A stretch of 6,397 bases of DNA from Desulfobacterales bacterium (lineage in GTDB: Bacteria > Desulfobacterota > Desulfobacteria > Desulfobacterales > UBA5852), in contig JAERRP010000634.1 of assembly GCA_016735415.1 (NCBI GenBank), positions 1-6,397 of the forward strand, given 5' to 3'. The notes below the pieces were generated by a model. That model was not told the DNA's origin. It saw only the letters and a program-made list of their open reading frames with translations, and did not search any database. The translations under genes and the position numbers were made by a program. Below, piece by piece: positions 1 to 5,852 of this stretch. The first letter of the stretch is position 1. Each line of letters opens with the position of its first letter.

Positions 1-1277
1 AGTTCGATATCAAATGAGAACGTCCTTACCTTGGTTTCCAGAAGTATTTGTCTTAAAAGTTTGGCATTAAAGGCCTTGAGACCACATTGCGTATCGGTGA
101 TTTTTCCTGTCTGCGGAAACAGTTTTGAAAATACAAGTCCCCGCAAGCCGACCATTCGGCGATCGAACTCCGTCAGCCCTTGCACTGCCCCATTCTTCCC
201 CCAGGGACCGCGACAAATACTTCCGGCGTCATAGCGTGACGCAATCGTAAGCATGGTTTTATCGTCCTGTTTTCCCAGTAAAAGTCCAGTTTCACTGACA
301 GGTGTCGCCATATCGGCATCGGTAAAGACAACGATATGCGGTTTATCGCCTTCGGAATAATTTTCCAGGGCGTGCCACATCCCATATTGAATGGACCCTC
401 CTTTGCGGCTGTCATCGGTGGAAGGCAACCCTTTAATAACCGCTGCCTTTCTTTTGATGCCATCGTCAAGATAAAGGACCTCTATATTCTCGTAGCCCTC
501 CTTTTTAATAATTTTTTGTGCTTTGTTACCGCTCAGTTCCGGACAGCCATCATCAACGAGAATTATGTTGAATGTAAGCGGCGAATCTTCCAGGAGCCAC
601 GCCATTTGTTTCACCTTGCGTCGGACAAAATCTTCACCATTGGGGTTGTCATGGCTTTTCGGATGAACCCGATTGTGCTCATTATACATGGCAAGTACCA
701 GTGATACATGCAAAGGCTTCTTTATTTTCTTCACCTGTATTTTGGAAAGCGCCTGCTTGGCAACCAGAAGCATTGCATTTTTATAATCCTCCGGACGGGA
801 AGTTAGCCATCTGTCAAGATTTTGAAGAGCGGAAACCTCAGGATATTTTTTCATCAGGGCAGTGGTGGCTTCAAAAAGCAGGTTGTCCTGGCTGCTGTCG
901 GTTAAGTCTATTTCATCCGGAAGATTTTTGGAAAGCAGGGCGACTGTAGGACTCCAGGAGGGATCGACATCTGCTTGGGGATAGGCTGTTGTCTTATCTT
1001 GCAGAATAACCCCATCCAGTAGAAATGGTAAATTACTGGCAATTTTCTGAAATTCATCAAACTGCAAAGCTGCAATATAATCGGCAAGTTCCAAAATGGA
1101 TAAAACATCATATTTTTCTGGAATCAGGTCCCGATAAATATTGGCCATAGCGGCAAATTGACCAATCATTTTATAGTAATTGTTTATGCTTTCGGCATTT
1201 CCTCCCAGTGTGTCTGGGTTTGGAAAGTGTATGGCTTTTTTAAACAGGGCGACAAGTTGTCTGGCCGATGGATCCAT
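1..1277 (-). CDS. Family 2 glycosyltransferase (DPM1/Alg5-like) with long N-terminal extension, 3' end cut by window edge
   Basis: The frame is open for 425 codons from the ATG at 1277 to the left edge, so the C-terminus is missing. Residues 1 to about 185 form a helical, mostly soluble region that I do not recognise. The GT-A catalytic domain starts near residue 190 with HVSLVLAMYNE (190-200). It continues with the nucleotide-binding strand IILVDDG (238-244), RKGGSIQYGMWHAL (about 298-302 onward), the metal-binding FTDADMATP (318-325) and DTQCGLKAF (395-403), and ends at the edge with FSFDIEL. The D-T-Q-C-G-x-K and F-D-x-E-L motifs are typical of polyprenyl-phosphate and Alg5-type GT2 enzymes, which transfer a sugar from a nucleotide sugar. 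The true donor and acceptor are unknown. The start is supported by AAGGA at 1286-1290, 8 bases upstream. The gene is visibly richer in A/T codons (AAA, ATT, TTT) than the genes to its right, which may reflect transfer or a different selection history. Confidence 0.93.
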   Translation of the reverse strand, partial: MDPSARQLVALFKKAIHFPNPDTLGGNAESINNYYKMIGQFAAMANIYRDLIPEKYDVLSILELADYIAALQFDEFQKIASNLPFLLDGVILQDKTTAYPQADVDPSWSPTVALLSKNLPDEIDLTDSSQDNLLFEATTALMKKYPEVSALQNLDRWLTSRPEDYKNAMLLVAKQALSKIQVKKIKKPLHVSLVLAMYNEHNRVHPKSHDNPNGEDFVRRKVKQMAWLLEDSPLTFNIILVDDGCPELSGNKAQKIIKKEGYENIEVLYLDDGIKRKAAVIKGLPSTDDSRKGGSIQYGMWHALENYSEGDKPHIVVFTDADMATPVSETGLLLGKQDDKTMLTIASRYDAGSICRGPWGKNGAVQGLTEFDRRMVGLRGLVFSKLFPQTGKITDTQCGLKAFNAKLLRQILLETKVRTFSFDIE

Positions 1278-1288
1278 CAAAATTTTCC

Positions 1289-1462
1289 TTAAAAATTACG
1301 GTAGCAAGTAAAAAATTCTATGATCTTAAGTTTGGTTGGCGGTGCTTTCCGGCCCAGCGGCGACGGCATGCGAAGAAGCCTGGCTGGTATTCGCCAGCGC
1401 TTACCACGGCGATATTTCAGGTGTCGTCCTAAGTGGACGCCGGATTCCGTCGAGCGCTGCAT
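1289..1462 (-). CDS. Doubtful 57-residue basic ORF in GC-rich spacer
   Basis: An ATG overlaps the phosphotransferase stop codon as TGATG and opens a 57-codon frame that ends in TAA at 1289-1291, inside the ribosome binding site of the next gene. The predicted peptide is very rich in Arg, Lys and Pro (for example GRHLKYRRGKRWRIPARLL), has no recognisable domain, and ends in an AT-rich tail that looks non-coding. No separate Shine-Dalgarno sequence is visible, so it could only be translated by coupling to the gene before it. The same DNA contains two small perfect hairpins (1383-1398 and 1425-1439). A structured or repeated intergenic element that happens to stay open is at least as likely as a real protein. 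Confidence 0.25.
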   Translation of the reverse strand: MQRSTESGVHLGRHLKYRRGKRWRIPARLLRMPSPLGRKAPPTKLKIIEFFTCYRNF

Positions 1463-2679
1463 CAGGACAGTGCCTCGGCGATCGTTTTAACGATGGCGGC
1501 GCGATGGGTTTCGAGCCAGTGCATCAATCGAAGGTTATGTTTCAGGTAGGTCAAGTATTCGTAATCGTTGGCCCCTTCTGTGTTTTTGTAGGTTGCTACC
1601 ACCCAATGGGTCAGATAAATGTTCGCCATTCCCATCATTTTGGGCAGCAGTTTTTGCTCGGCCGGCGTGAGTGGTTCCAGGCCTGCCGGGTCCCCAAGCT
1701 GATTATGATAGGCGCGCAGGAAAAGTCTGAATTTGTCAAACCGCAGCTCCTCGTCGCAGCAGTCGTCCCACTGGCTGCAAAAATATATCACCGCCATACC
1801 GACATCAAACAAACGTAAATCCATTTTGGACCAGTCCAAATCGAAGAGGCCCACCACCTGCTCATTGGACCATTTCAGATTGCCCGGATGGTAATCGCAG
1901 TGAATCGGTATCACCGGCAGGCCCTCGCCCTCGGTCGGATCAAGGGGATTGCGGGCGATCATATCCACCAGACTTTGAAGGTTCGCCGCATAATAGTCAT
2001 GAAATTTCCCATCCCGCTTTTGTTGGGCCAGCTGCGTCAATTTGCCGGCCAACCGGGGCCAGAGCGCCAAAATGGGCGGTTCCGTTCTCTGCCGCCCTTG
2101 CGGATTGAAATTGTAAACGGCATTGTGGAAGGTCGCCAGTACACGGCCGGCACTCTTAAGCTCGGCATCGCTCAAGTCCGGATTATCCCAGGTATAATTA
2201 TCATCGCCGGCCAGATATTCGTAGATGGCAAACATGCTGCGACTGTTGGCGGGTTGGACATAGGTTTCGCCATTGGTGTTCATCACAACCCCCGCACCGA
2301 TATTGAACCCGTTATGGATAGCATGTCTGATCAGGGCATGTTCAAAGCATATTTCCTCGACGCTAATGCCATATTGGTATTTGCGCATAGAATAGGTCTT
2401 TGGGCACCCATCTTTAAGAACATCAATGCCGAAGCTGCGATTGGTAAAGCCGCCGAAAATCTCGTATACGGCAGTCACTTTCCCGATGTCGTACAGGCTT
2501 TCGACGATTTCGATGATTTGTTCGCATAAAAATGCTCCTTCCAGCGAATCGCGCATCCTTGCAACCCTATGACCTAAATCACGTACGGCCAGCACCAACT
2601 CGTAGGTTTGAGCCGACGCCATGTGTGGCAGCAGCTGATTTTTTTTGATTCTCTTTTTTATGTCCACGTTTTTTGGCAT
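1462..2679 (-). CDS. APH/choline-kinase family phosphotransferase
   Basis: This 405-residue protein has the protein-kinase-like fold of the aminoglycoside phosphotransferase family (APH, Pfam PF01636), which transfers phosphate from ATP to a small hydroxylated substrate. The N-lobe shows a glycine-rich strand FGGFTNRSF (75-83), the basic pair RK at 99-100 as the likely ATP-contacting lysine, and an acidic helix EEICFEHALI (108-117). The catalytic loop is HCDYHPGN (260-267), matching HxDxxxxN, and is followed by the metal-site motif FDLDW (279-283). All key residues are present, so it should be active. The substrate is unknown; homoserine kinase II-like, N-acetylhexosamine kinase-like and choline kinase-like members share these motifs. 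About 70 residues precede the domain, including a Lys-rich start. The ATG at 2679 has no close Shine-Dalgarno sequence (see the leader ORF at 2684-2698). The gene lies 62 bp after the EEP gene and upstream of the glycosyltransferase, probably in one transcript. Confidence 0.92.
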   Translation of the reverse strand: MPKNVDIKKRIKKNQLLPHMASAQTYELVLAVRDLGHRVARMRDSLEGAFLCEQIIEIVESLYDIGKVTAVYEIFGGFTNRSFGIDVLKDGCPKTYSMRKYQYGISVEEICFEHALIRHAIHNGFNIGAGVVMNTNGETYVQPANSRSMFAIYEYLAGDDNYTWDNPDLSDAELKSAGRVLATFHNAVYNFNPQGRQRTEPPILALWPRLAGKLTQLAQQKRDGKFHDYYAANLQSLVDMIARNPLDPTEGEGLPVIPIHCDYHPGNLKWSNEQVVGLFDLDWSKMDLRLFDVGMAVIYFCSQWDDCCDEELRFDKFRLFLRAYHNQLGDPAGLEPLTPAEQKLLPKMMGMANIYLTHWVVATYKNTEGANDYEYLTYLKHNLRLMHWLETHRAAIVKTIAEALS

Positions 2680-2683
2680 CGAC

Positions 2684-2698
2684 TTAGAACAGTCCCAT
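2684..2698 (-). promoter_or_regulatory. Four-codon leader ORF (MGLF-stop) ahead of the phosphotransferase
   Basis: ATG GGA CTG TTC TAA lies immediately before the phosphotransferase ATG, with four bases (2680-2683) between stop and start. It has a well-placed AGGAG (2706-2710, 7 bases upstream), whereas the phosphotransferase start itself has none within range. Ribosomes recruited here would read four codons, stop, and could reinitiate on the adjacent ATG. The two ATGs are 19 bases apart and therefore in different frames, so a one-base insertion or deletion at the gene start would give the same picture. Confidence 0.4.
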
Positions 2699-2705
2699 CC
2701 AACGT

Positions 2706-2710
2706 CTCCT
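2706..2710 (-). promoter_or_regulatory. Shine-Dalgarno AGGAG serving the leader ORF rather than the main start
   Basis: AGGAG is 7 bases upstream of the leader ATG at 2698 but 26 bases from the annotated phosphotransferase ATG at 2679, too far for direct use. Confidence 0.45.
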
Positions 2711-2741
2711 GAGCTATCTCTATCCGAACCGGATTGATCGA

Positions 2742-3587
2742 TCAGTCAACCTTCAATTCACAGAACAACAGACAGTGGTCCGAGATATCATCGGCGTACT
2801 GTTCCCGGTCGGCGGAACCTTCCGGGAAATCCCGCCAACCTTGAAGCAACACCTCGTGTGGGAACAGCTCTCCGGTACTTTGTTGCTCCTTGAACGCAAG
2901 GTGTGCCGAAGCAATGAAGTGATCGAGATCAGATATCCCGTAGCGCGTGCTGAAATGAGTCCCCTCCGGCTTTGTGAGCCTGCGCATATTCGGTACCCGT
3001 TCCCGCCTGCCTTTCCGCTGGCTCTCGTAATCGATAAAGGCGACCTCCTCGCCTGTACGCGCGATTTGATGCGCCATCCACTGCCTTGGGTACTTTAACC
3101 CCATGGTATTCAGATCCCCAAGGATCATGAAGTTGGTCTCCTCCCCGGTAACATCATCCAACACCCTTTTGAGATTGAAGCCGTGTTCGAACATTTCGTT
3201 GCGGTTCCCGAAGTCGACGGCACCCGTGCCGGAGTCTGTATGCAGGAACAGAAAGTTGTAGAATCCCTTCCGGGGGTATCTGAAGGATAGGAACGCTCCC
3301 GGTCTTAGCCTGGGGTTGCCGGACCGAAAGGCCTTCTTTTGCTGGAACTTGATGCCTTCATAGGTGTTGCGGCAGGCTACGAGGATCTCCTGGCTCTGTT
3401 GACCCTCGGTGATGAAGACACTGTGGTTGGGGAAGTTGTCGATCATGAACTGGTATATTGGAGCGGCTTCGACCTCGTACAGTGCGAAAACGTCTGGTTG
3501 GTCTCCTTGAATGATCTGAGCCACCTCTGCGGTTTTACCCATTTTGAAGTGTTCAATGTTCCAGGACAGGATCTTGATGCTCGGCAT
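2742..3587 (-). CDS. Endonuclease/exonuclease/phosphatase (EEP) family hydrolase
   Basis: This 281-residue, metal-dependent phosphodiesterase-type enzyme belongs to the EEP superfamily (PF03372), the fold of exonuclease III, DNase I and sphingomyelinases. Every signature of the active site is visible in order: LSWNIEH (7-13, Asn10), ALYEVE (35-40, Glu38), FLHTDSG (115-120, His117), ILGDLN (155-160, Asp158 and Asn160), SDLDHF (219-224) and ISDHCLL (268-274, Asp270 and His271). No signal peptide or membrane segment is seen, so it is probably cytoplasmic. The substrate (DNA, phospholipid head group or phosphoester) cannot be told from the motifs. I chose the ATG at 3587 because AAAGGAGG lies 5 bases upstream and the family core begins at residue 4. 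An in-frame ATG at 3638 would add 17 residues but lacks a spaced Shine-Dalgarno sequence. The stop is 62 bp before the phosphotransferase start, consistent with co-transcription. Confidence 0.93.
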   Translation of the reverse strand: MPSIKILSWNIEHFKMGKTAEVAQIIQGDQPDVFALYEVEAAPIYQFMIDNFPNHSVFITEGQQSQEILVACRNTYEGIKFQQKKAFRSGNPRLRPGAFLSFRYPRKGFYNFLFLHTDSGTGAVDFGNRNEMFEHGFNLKRVLDDVTGEETNFMILGDLNTMGLKYPRQWMAHQIARTGEEVAFIDYESQRKGRRERVPNMRRLTKPEGTHFSTRYGISDLDHFIASAHLAFKEQQSTGELFPHEVLLQGWRDFPEGSADREQYADDISDHCLLFCELKVD

Positions 3588-3590
3588 TAA

Positions 3591-3600
3591 GCCCTCCTTT
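3591..3600 (-). promoter_or_regulatory. Strong ribosome binding site of the EEP gene
   Basis: AAAGGAGGGC ends 3 bases before the ATG at 3587, giving near-perfect anti-16S pairing at about 5 bases of spacing from the GGAGG core. It decides the start of the EEP gene. Confidence 0.75.
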
Positions 3601-3619
3601 CTCCTCAGATATTGAGGAG
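3601..3619 (-). promoter_or_regulatory. Perfect hairpin directly upstream of the EEP ribosome binding site
   Basis: On the minus strand CTCCTCA, loop ATATC, TGAGGAG forms a 7 bp perfect stem that abuts the ribosome binding site. The 5' arm contains CTCCT, which could pair either with AGGAG of its own 3' arm or with AGGAG of the true Shine-Dalgarno sequence just downstream. Two exclusive folds, one leaving the site free and one hiding it, are therefore possible. The hairpin is seen in the sequence; the regulatory role is inference. Confidence 0.4.
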
Positions 3620-3779
3620 TCATTGATTTCAACCGCATCCTTGCGTTTTTGGCCTGCTTACACCTGCCTGATCGGACCCGGCCGTTCCTTCCGGATCAGG
3701 ATGCCCTTTTCCATCAGAAAACATTTTTACAATTTTCAACAGCGGCCCTGCAAAATCTATTGGCGTTGGTTTCTCCACG

Positions 3780-3817
3780 GGGATTTGAATCCCTGCCGCC
3801 GGCGTGCCAGGCTGGCA
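3780..3817 (-). terminator. Tandem inverted repeats after the DUF362 gene, possible weak terminator
   Basis: Two perfect palindromic stems, TGCCAG/CTGGCA and GGGATT/AATCCC, follow the DUF362 stop codon directly. No run of T follows either stem on the minus strand, so a standard intrinsic terminator is not shown. They could protect the 3' end of the mRNA or pause polymerase. Confidence 0.25.
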
Positions 3818-4921
3818 TCAGCATTTAACCAGCTCATAGCGGCGGCAGCCCAGTCCCAGTGTTTCGGCGTAATCCAGGGCATGGGTGCCGTCGATATCCG
3901 GATAAACCTTCCTGAACTTGTCCTGGCCGGCCTCGACCCCTTTGGGCAGGGCGCTCGGATACAGGGGCGGGGCCTGGTTGACCAGGTCCAGGGCCGCCTG
4001 GTCGATGGCCACCGGATCGAATGAGGCCAGGATACCGCGATCCGGACAGATGGGGGCGTCCGAATGGCCTTCGCAGTCACAGCCCGGGCTCACATTGGTG
4101 ATGAAGGTGATATGGGCCCTGATCTTCTGGGAGGCCAGGGCGGCGGCGGCATATTCCACCATCCGTTCCAGGAAAACCGGGGGATTGACCTTCCATCCGA
4201 TCTGCAGGGCGCCGAACGTGCATTCATGCATGCAGGCCCCGCAGCCAACACATTTTTCCCGGTCCAGGGTTGCGATATCCCCGTCCAGCGCCAGGGCCTC
4301 GTACAGACAGGCGGCCACGCAGGACCCGCAGCCGGTGCAGTTCTTTTCGATGATCGTCGGCCCCATGTCGCAGTGCTGCTGCATTTTGCCTTTGACCGTG
4401 GCACATCCCATGGCCAGGTTTTTCAGCGCCCCGCCGAACCCCCCCAACAGGTGGCCCTTGAAATGGTTCAGGCTCACCAGGACATCGGCATCCACAAAAT
4501 CCCCGGCAATGCTGCAGGTCTTGAAGTGGCGCCCCTGGATGGCAATCTCCCGCGCGTTCTGGCTGCGGATACCGTCGGCAATCACCACCGGGGCTCCCAG
4601 AATGTTGGGATCGAAGCCATGCCGGGCGGCCACCAGCGCGTGCGAGACCCCTTCGTAACGCTGACCGACGTAAAGGGTATTGGTATCCGCCAGAAAAGGC
4701 CGGGCTCCGGTTTTTTTGAGCAGGGCCACAATGGGGCGAATCTGGATCGGGGCGATATAGCCCGTGATGCCGGCTTCCCCGAAGTGCACCTTGATGGCCA
4801 CCAGGGCTTTGCTCTCGATCTGCGCGAACACCCCGGAGCGTTTGATCAGCCGTTTGACCCGTTTGGCATAGGGCATTTTCATCGAGGTCCGCAAGTCCCA
4901 GAAGTAAACCTTGGACGCCAT
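3818..4921 (-). CDS. DUF362 protein with 2[4Fe-4S] ferredoxin insert
   Basis: This 367-residue protein of the DUF362 family (PF04015, COG2768-type uncharacterised Fe-S protein) has an inserted bacterial-type ferredoxin module. Family landmarks are KVHFGEAGITGY (44-55), ADTNTLYVGQR (78-88), HFKGH (153-157), GFGGALKNLAMGCA (161-174), CDCEGHSDAPICPD (281-294) and the strongly typical SFDPVAIDQAALDL (300-313). The ferredoxin part has two complete cluster motifs: Cys195, 198, 201, 205 and Cys224, 227, 230, 234. Neither final Cys is followed by the usual proline. It is expected to be a cytoplasmic electron-transfer or cluster-carrying protein, but the family has no settled reaction. The start at 4921 has GAGGAG (4928-4933) 6 bases upstream. 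That ribosome binding site overlaps the end of a phosphodiesterase remnant whose stop lies two bases before this ATG. Confidence 0.95.
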   Translation of the reverse strand: MASKVYFWDLRTSMKMPYAKRVKRLIKRSGVFAQIESKALVAIKVHFGEAGITGYIAPIQIRPIVALLKKTGARPFLADTNTLYVGQRYEGVSHALVAARHGFDPNILGAPVVIADGIRSQNAREIAIQGRHFKTCSIAGDFVDADVLVSLNHFKGHLLGGFGGALKNLAMGCATVKGKMQQHCDMGPTIIEKNCTGCGSCVAACLYEALALDGDIATLDREKCVGCGACMHECTFGALQIGWKVNPPVFLERMVEYAAAALASQKIRAHITFITNVSPGCDCEGHSDAPICPDRGILASFDPVAIDQAALDLVNQAPPLYPSALPKGVEAGQDKFRKVYPDIDGTHALDYAETLGLGCRRYELVKC

Positions 4922-4923
4922 GC

Positions 4924-5016
4924 TCAGCTCCTCTGTTGATGTGTTTCAGGGACACGGCCAGCCCGGTCGGGATAATCCGTAAAGAAGCCGTTCACGCCGG
5001 CCTGGAAGAAAAAGAT
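4924..5016 (-). pseudogene. C-terminal remnant of a glycerophosphodiester phosphodiesterase
   Basis: Between the membrane-protein stop (5019) and the DUF362 start, the minus strand reads about 30 codons that end in TGA at 4924-4926. They contain AGVNGFFTDYPDRAGRV. This matches the conserved C-terminal end of GlpQ-type glycerophosphodiester phosphodiesterases (GVDGxFTDxPD followed by a short tail). No start codon, catalytic His/Glu residues or TIM-barrel body precede it; upstream the frame runs into the membrane-protein gene in a different phase. The stop is placed exactly where an upstream operon gene would end, two bases before the DUF362 ATG. I infer that a deletion removed nearly all of a phosphodiesterase gene. 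The motif match is from memory of the family and is short. Confidence 0.55.
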
Positions 5017-5018
5017 GT

Positions 5019-5291
5019 TCAGATAAATCGAAGGATAGCATAAACCATCCCGGCCAGGATGAACAACCCGGCGGCCGCCATGTGGATCCACAGCCAGGGA
5101 TCCACGCGGCCGGTCCTGGCGCGGGTGTGGTCCCGGTATTTTTTATAGAGCGCGATGATGTTCGGAAACGGTTCGCGGCGATCGGCCAGTTCGTTGGTAA
5201 ACAGATAATTGGCGATAACGGCAAATGAACCGACGGCCACCAGGGCTGCTGTCCCCAGCAGGGCGATGGCAATATAGTCCAGTTGGCTCAC
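5019..5291 (-). CDS. Small membrane protein with two predicted helices
   Basis: This 90-residue protein is not one I recognise. It has two hydrophobic segments, about residues 6-31 (starting YIAIALLGTAAL) and 67-87 (starting LWIHMAAAGLFIL). They are joined by a charged loop containing KKYRDHTRAR, which by the positive-inside rule should face the cytoplasm, with both ends outside. I chose the GTG at 5291 because AAGGAG (5297-5302) lies 5 bases upstream; the longer ATG-started frame from 5354 would add 21 polar residues and has no Shine-Dalgarno sequence. The gene follows arfB by 78 bp. A hairpin at 5308-5326 sits just upstream of its ribosome binding site. Its stop codon lies at the edge of the phosphodiesterase remnant, so its last residues may have been changed by the same deletion. 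Confidence 0.75.
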   Translation of the reverse strand: MSQLDYIAIALLGTAALVAVGSFAVIANYLFTNELADRREPFPNIIALYKKYRDHTRARTGRVDPWLWIHMAAAGLFILAGMVYAILRFI

Positions 5292-5296
5292 AATGG

Positions 5297-5302
5297 CTCC
5301 TT
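5297..5302 (-). promoter_or_regulatory. Shine-Dalgarno AAGGAG fixing a GTG start
   Basis: AAGGAG precedes the GTG at 5291 by 5 bases and is the only good ribosome binding site near the possible starts of the membrane-protein gene. Confidence 0.65.
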
Positions 5303-5307
5303 GGTTT

Positions 5308-5326
5308 GGGGCCGTCCGATGGCCCC
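5308..5326 (-). other. GGGGCC/GGCCCC hairpin before the membrane-protein gene
   Basis: A perfect 6 bp all-GC stem with a 7-base loop lies in the arfB to membrane-protein gap, 5 bases upstream of the ribosome binding site. No T run follows on the minus strand, so it is not a clear terminator. The same two arms recur at 6136-6152. Confidence 0.4.
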
Positions 5327-5369
5327 GGTTAATTTGCATATCACCGACGGGCACAACGGCGACCCGGAT

Positions 5370-5783
5370 TCAGGTGGTGACCTTGGCCCGCAGGGTTTTG
5401 AGGCGCCCGCGTCTGGTTTTACCGGCCATCCGCTTTTCCCGGGCGGACCGGGTCGGGCGGGTGGGCTTGCGCTTTCGGGGTGTCACCGTCACGCTTCTGA
5501 TGAGCCGGCCCAGCCGCTCCAGGGCCGCCTCCCTGTTTTTCTCCTGGCGGCGGTACTGCTGGGCCTTGATCACCACAACCCCTTCTTTGGTGATGCGCCG
5601 GTCGTGGCATTGCATCAAACGCGTCCTGCAGGCCGCGGGCAACGATGAGGCCGCGATATCGAAACGCAGGTGGACGGCCGTGGCGACTTTGTTGACGTTC
5701 TGCCCCCCGGCGCCCTGGGCGCGTACGGCCGTGATCTCGATTTCGTTCAGCGGGATGGTGATATGGGGGGTTATTTTCAGCAA
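5370..5783 (-). CDS. arfB: Alternative ribosome-rescue factor ArfB (YaeJ), peptidyl-tRNA hydrolase
   Basis: ArfB binds ribosomes stalled on truncated mRNA and hydrolyses the peptidyl-tRNA through its GGQ loop. The 137-residue product starting at the TTG at 5783 aligns with Escherichia coli YaeJ with no gap through the active site: GGQ falls at residues 26-28, as in E. coli, inside RAQGAGGQNVNKV (21-33), followed by AVHLRFDI and IKAQQYRRQEKNREAAL. The tail is very basic with PTRPTR, as expected for the part that enters the empty mRNA channel. The length is close to the usual 140. No good Shine-Dalgarno sequence is visible. An upstream TTG at 5825 would add 14 residues but lies at the base of a hairpin, so I prefer 5783. 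Class I release factors share the GGQ but are far longer. The gene lies between a zinc-ribbon gene and a small membrane-protein gene. Confidence 0.92.
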   Translation of the reverse strand: MLKITPHITIPLNEIEITAVRAQGAGGQNVNKVATAVHLRFDIAASSLPAACRTRLMQCHDRRITKEGVVVIKAQQYRRQEKNREAALERLGRLIRSVTVTPRKRKPTRPTRSAREKRMAGKTRRGRLKTLRAKVTT

Positions 5784-5826
5784 GGCGTTGAACCCACTTA
5801 TAGAGTTATCGTGTCCCGGCGTCAAA

Positions 5827-5847
5827 CGGCCGTCTGGTGACAGGCCG
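5827..5847 (-). other. Intercistronic hairpin between the zinc-ribbon gene and arfB
   Basis: On the minus strand CGGCC, a bulged T, GTC, loop ACCA, GAC, GGCCG makes an 8 bp stem with one bulge, followed by only three T. It starts 5 bases after the zinc-ribbon stop and could act as a weak terminator or processing site that lowers arfB expression. Confidence 0.35.
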
Positions 5848-5852
5848 CAGGC

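Larger units (their letters stand above)
3588..3817. other. Structured intergenic region between the DUF362 and EEP genes
   Basis: These 230 bp hold no gene that I can support. Right after the DUF362 stop come two perfect inverted repeats, TGCCAG-g-CTGGCA (3805-3817) and GGGATT-tg-AATCCC (3780-3793), without a following T run on the minus strand. A further stem CCTGATC/GATCAGG spans 3667-3700. A weak promoter-like pair on the minus strand (TTGCAG 3748-3753 and TGTAAA 3726-3731, 16 bp apart) sits in the AT-rich part and could start transcription of the EEP gene. Its match to consensus is poor. The length and structure suggest that the DUF362 and EEP genes may be separate transcription units. 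Confidence 0.5.

Noticed and set aside
1315..1343. TAGAAT as a -10 box for the glycosyltransferase gene
   Set aside because: No -35-like hexamer occurs at 16-18 bases upstream; the match is expected in AT-rich DNA.
1888..2529. Plus-strand open frame of about 210 codons antisense to the phosphotransferase
   Set aside because: The opposite strand carries an intact kinase motif set; the antisense translation shows no recognisable protein features.
2733..2753. Near-palindrome around GATCGATC as an operator between the EEP and phosphotransferase genes
   Set aside because: It is imperfect, overlaps the EEP stop codon, matches no regulator site I know, and no regulator gene is nearby.
3770..3808. 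tRNA-like 3' end: a TTCAAAT-type loop followed by ACCA on the minus strand, or GCCA on the plus strand
   Set aside because: The putative T-stem has mismatches at its inner and outer pairs, and I find no matching acceptor, D or anticodon arms upstream on either strand. It is explained as a palindrome.
4064..4939. Plus-strand open frame of about 290 codons antisense to the DUF362 gene
   Set aside because: It mirrors a high-GC coding gene whose minus-strand product has full family motifs; the antisense product has no domain and no ribosome binding site.
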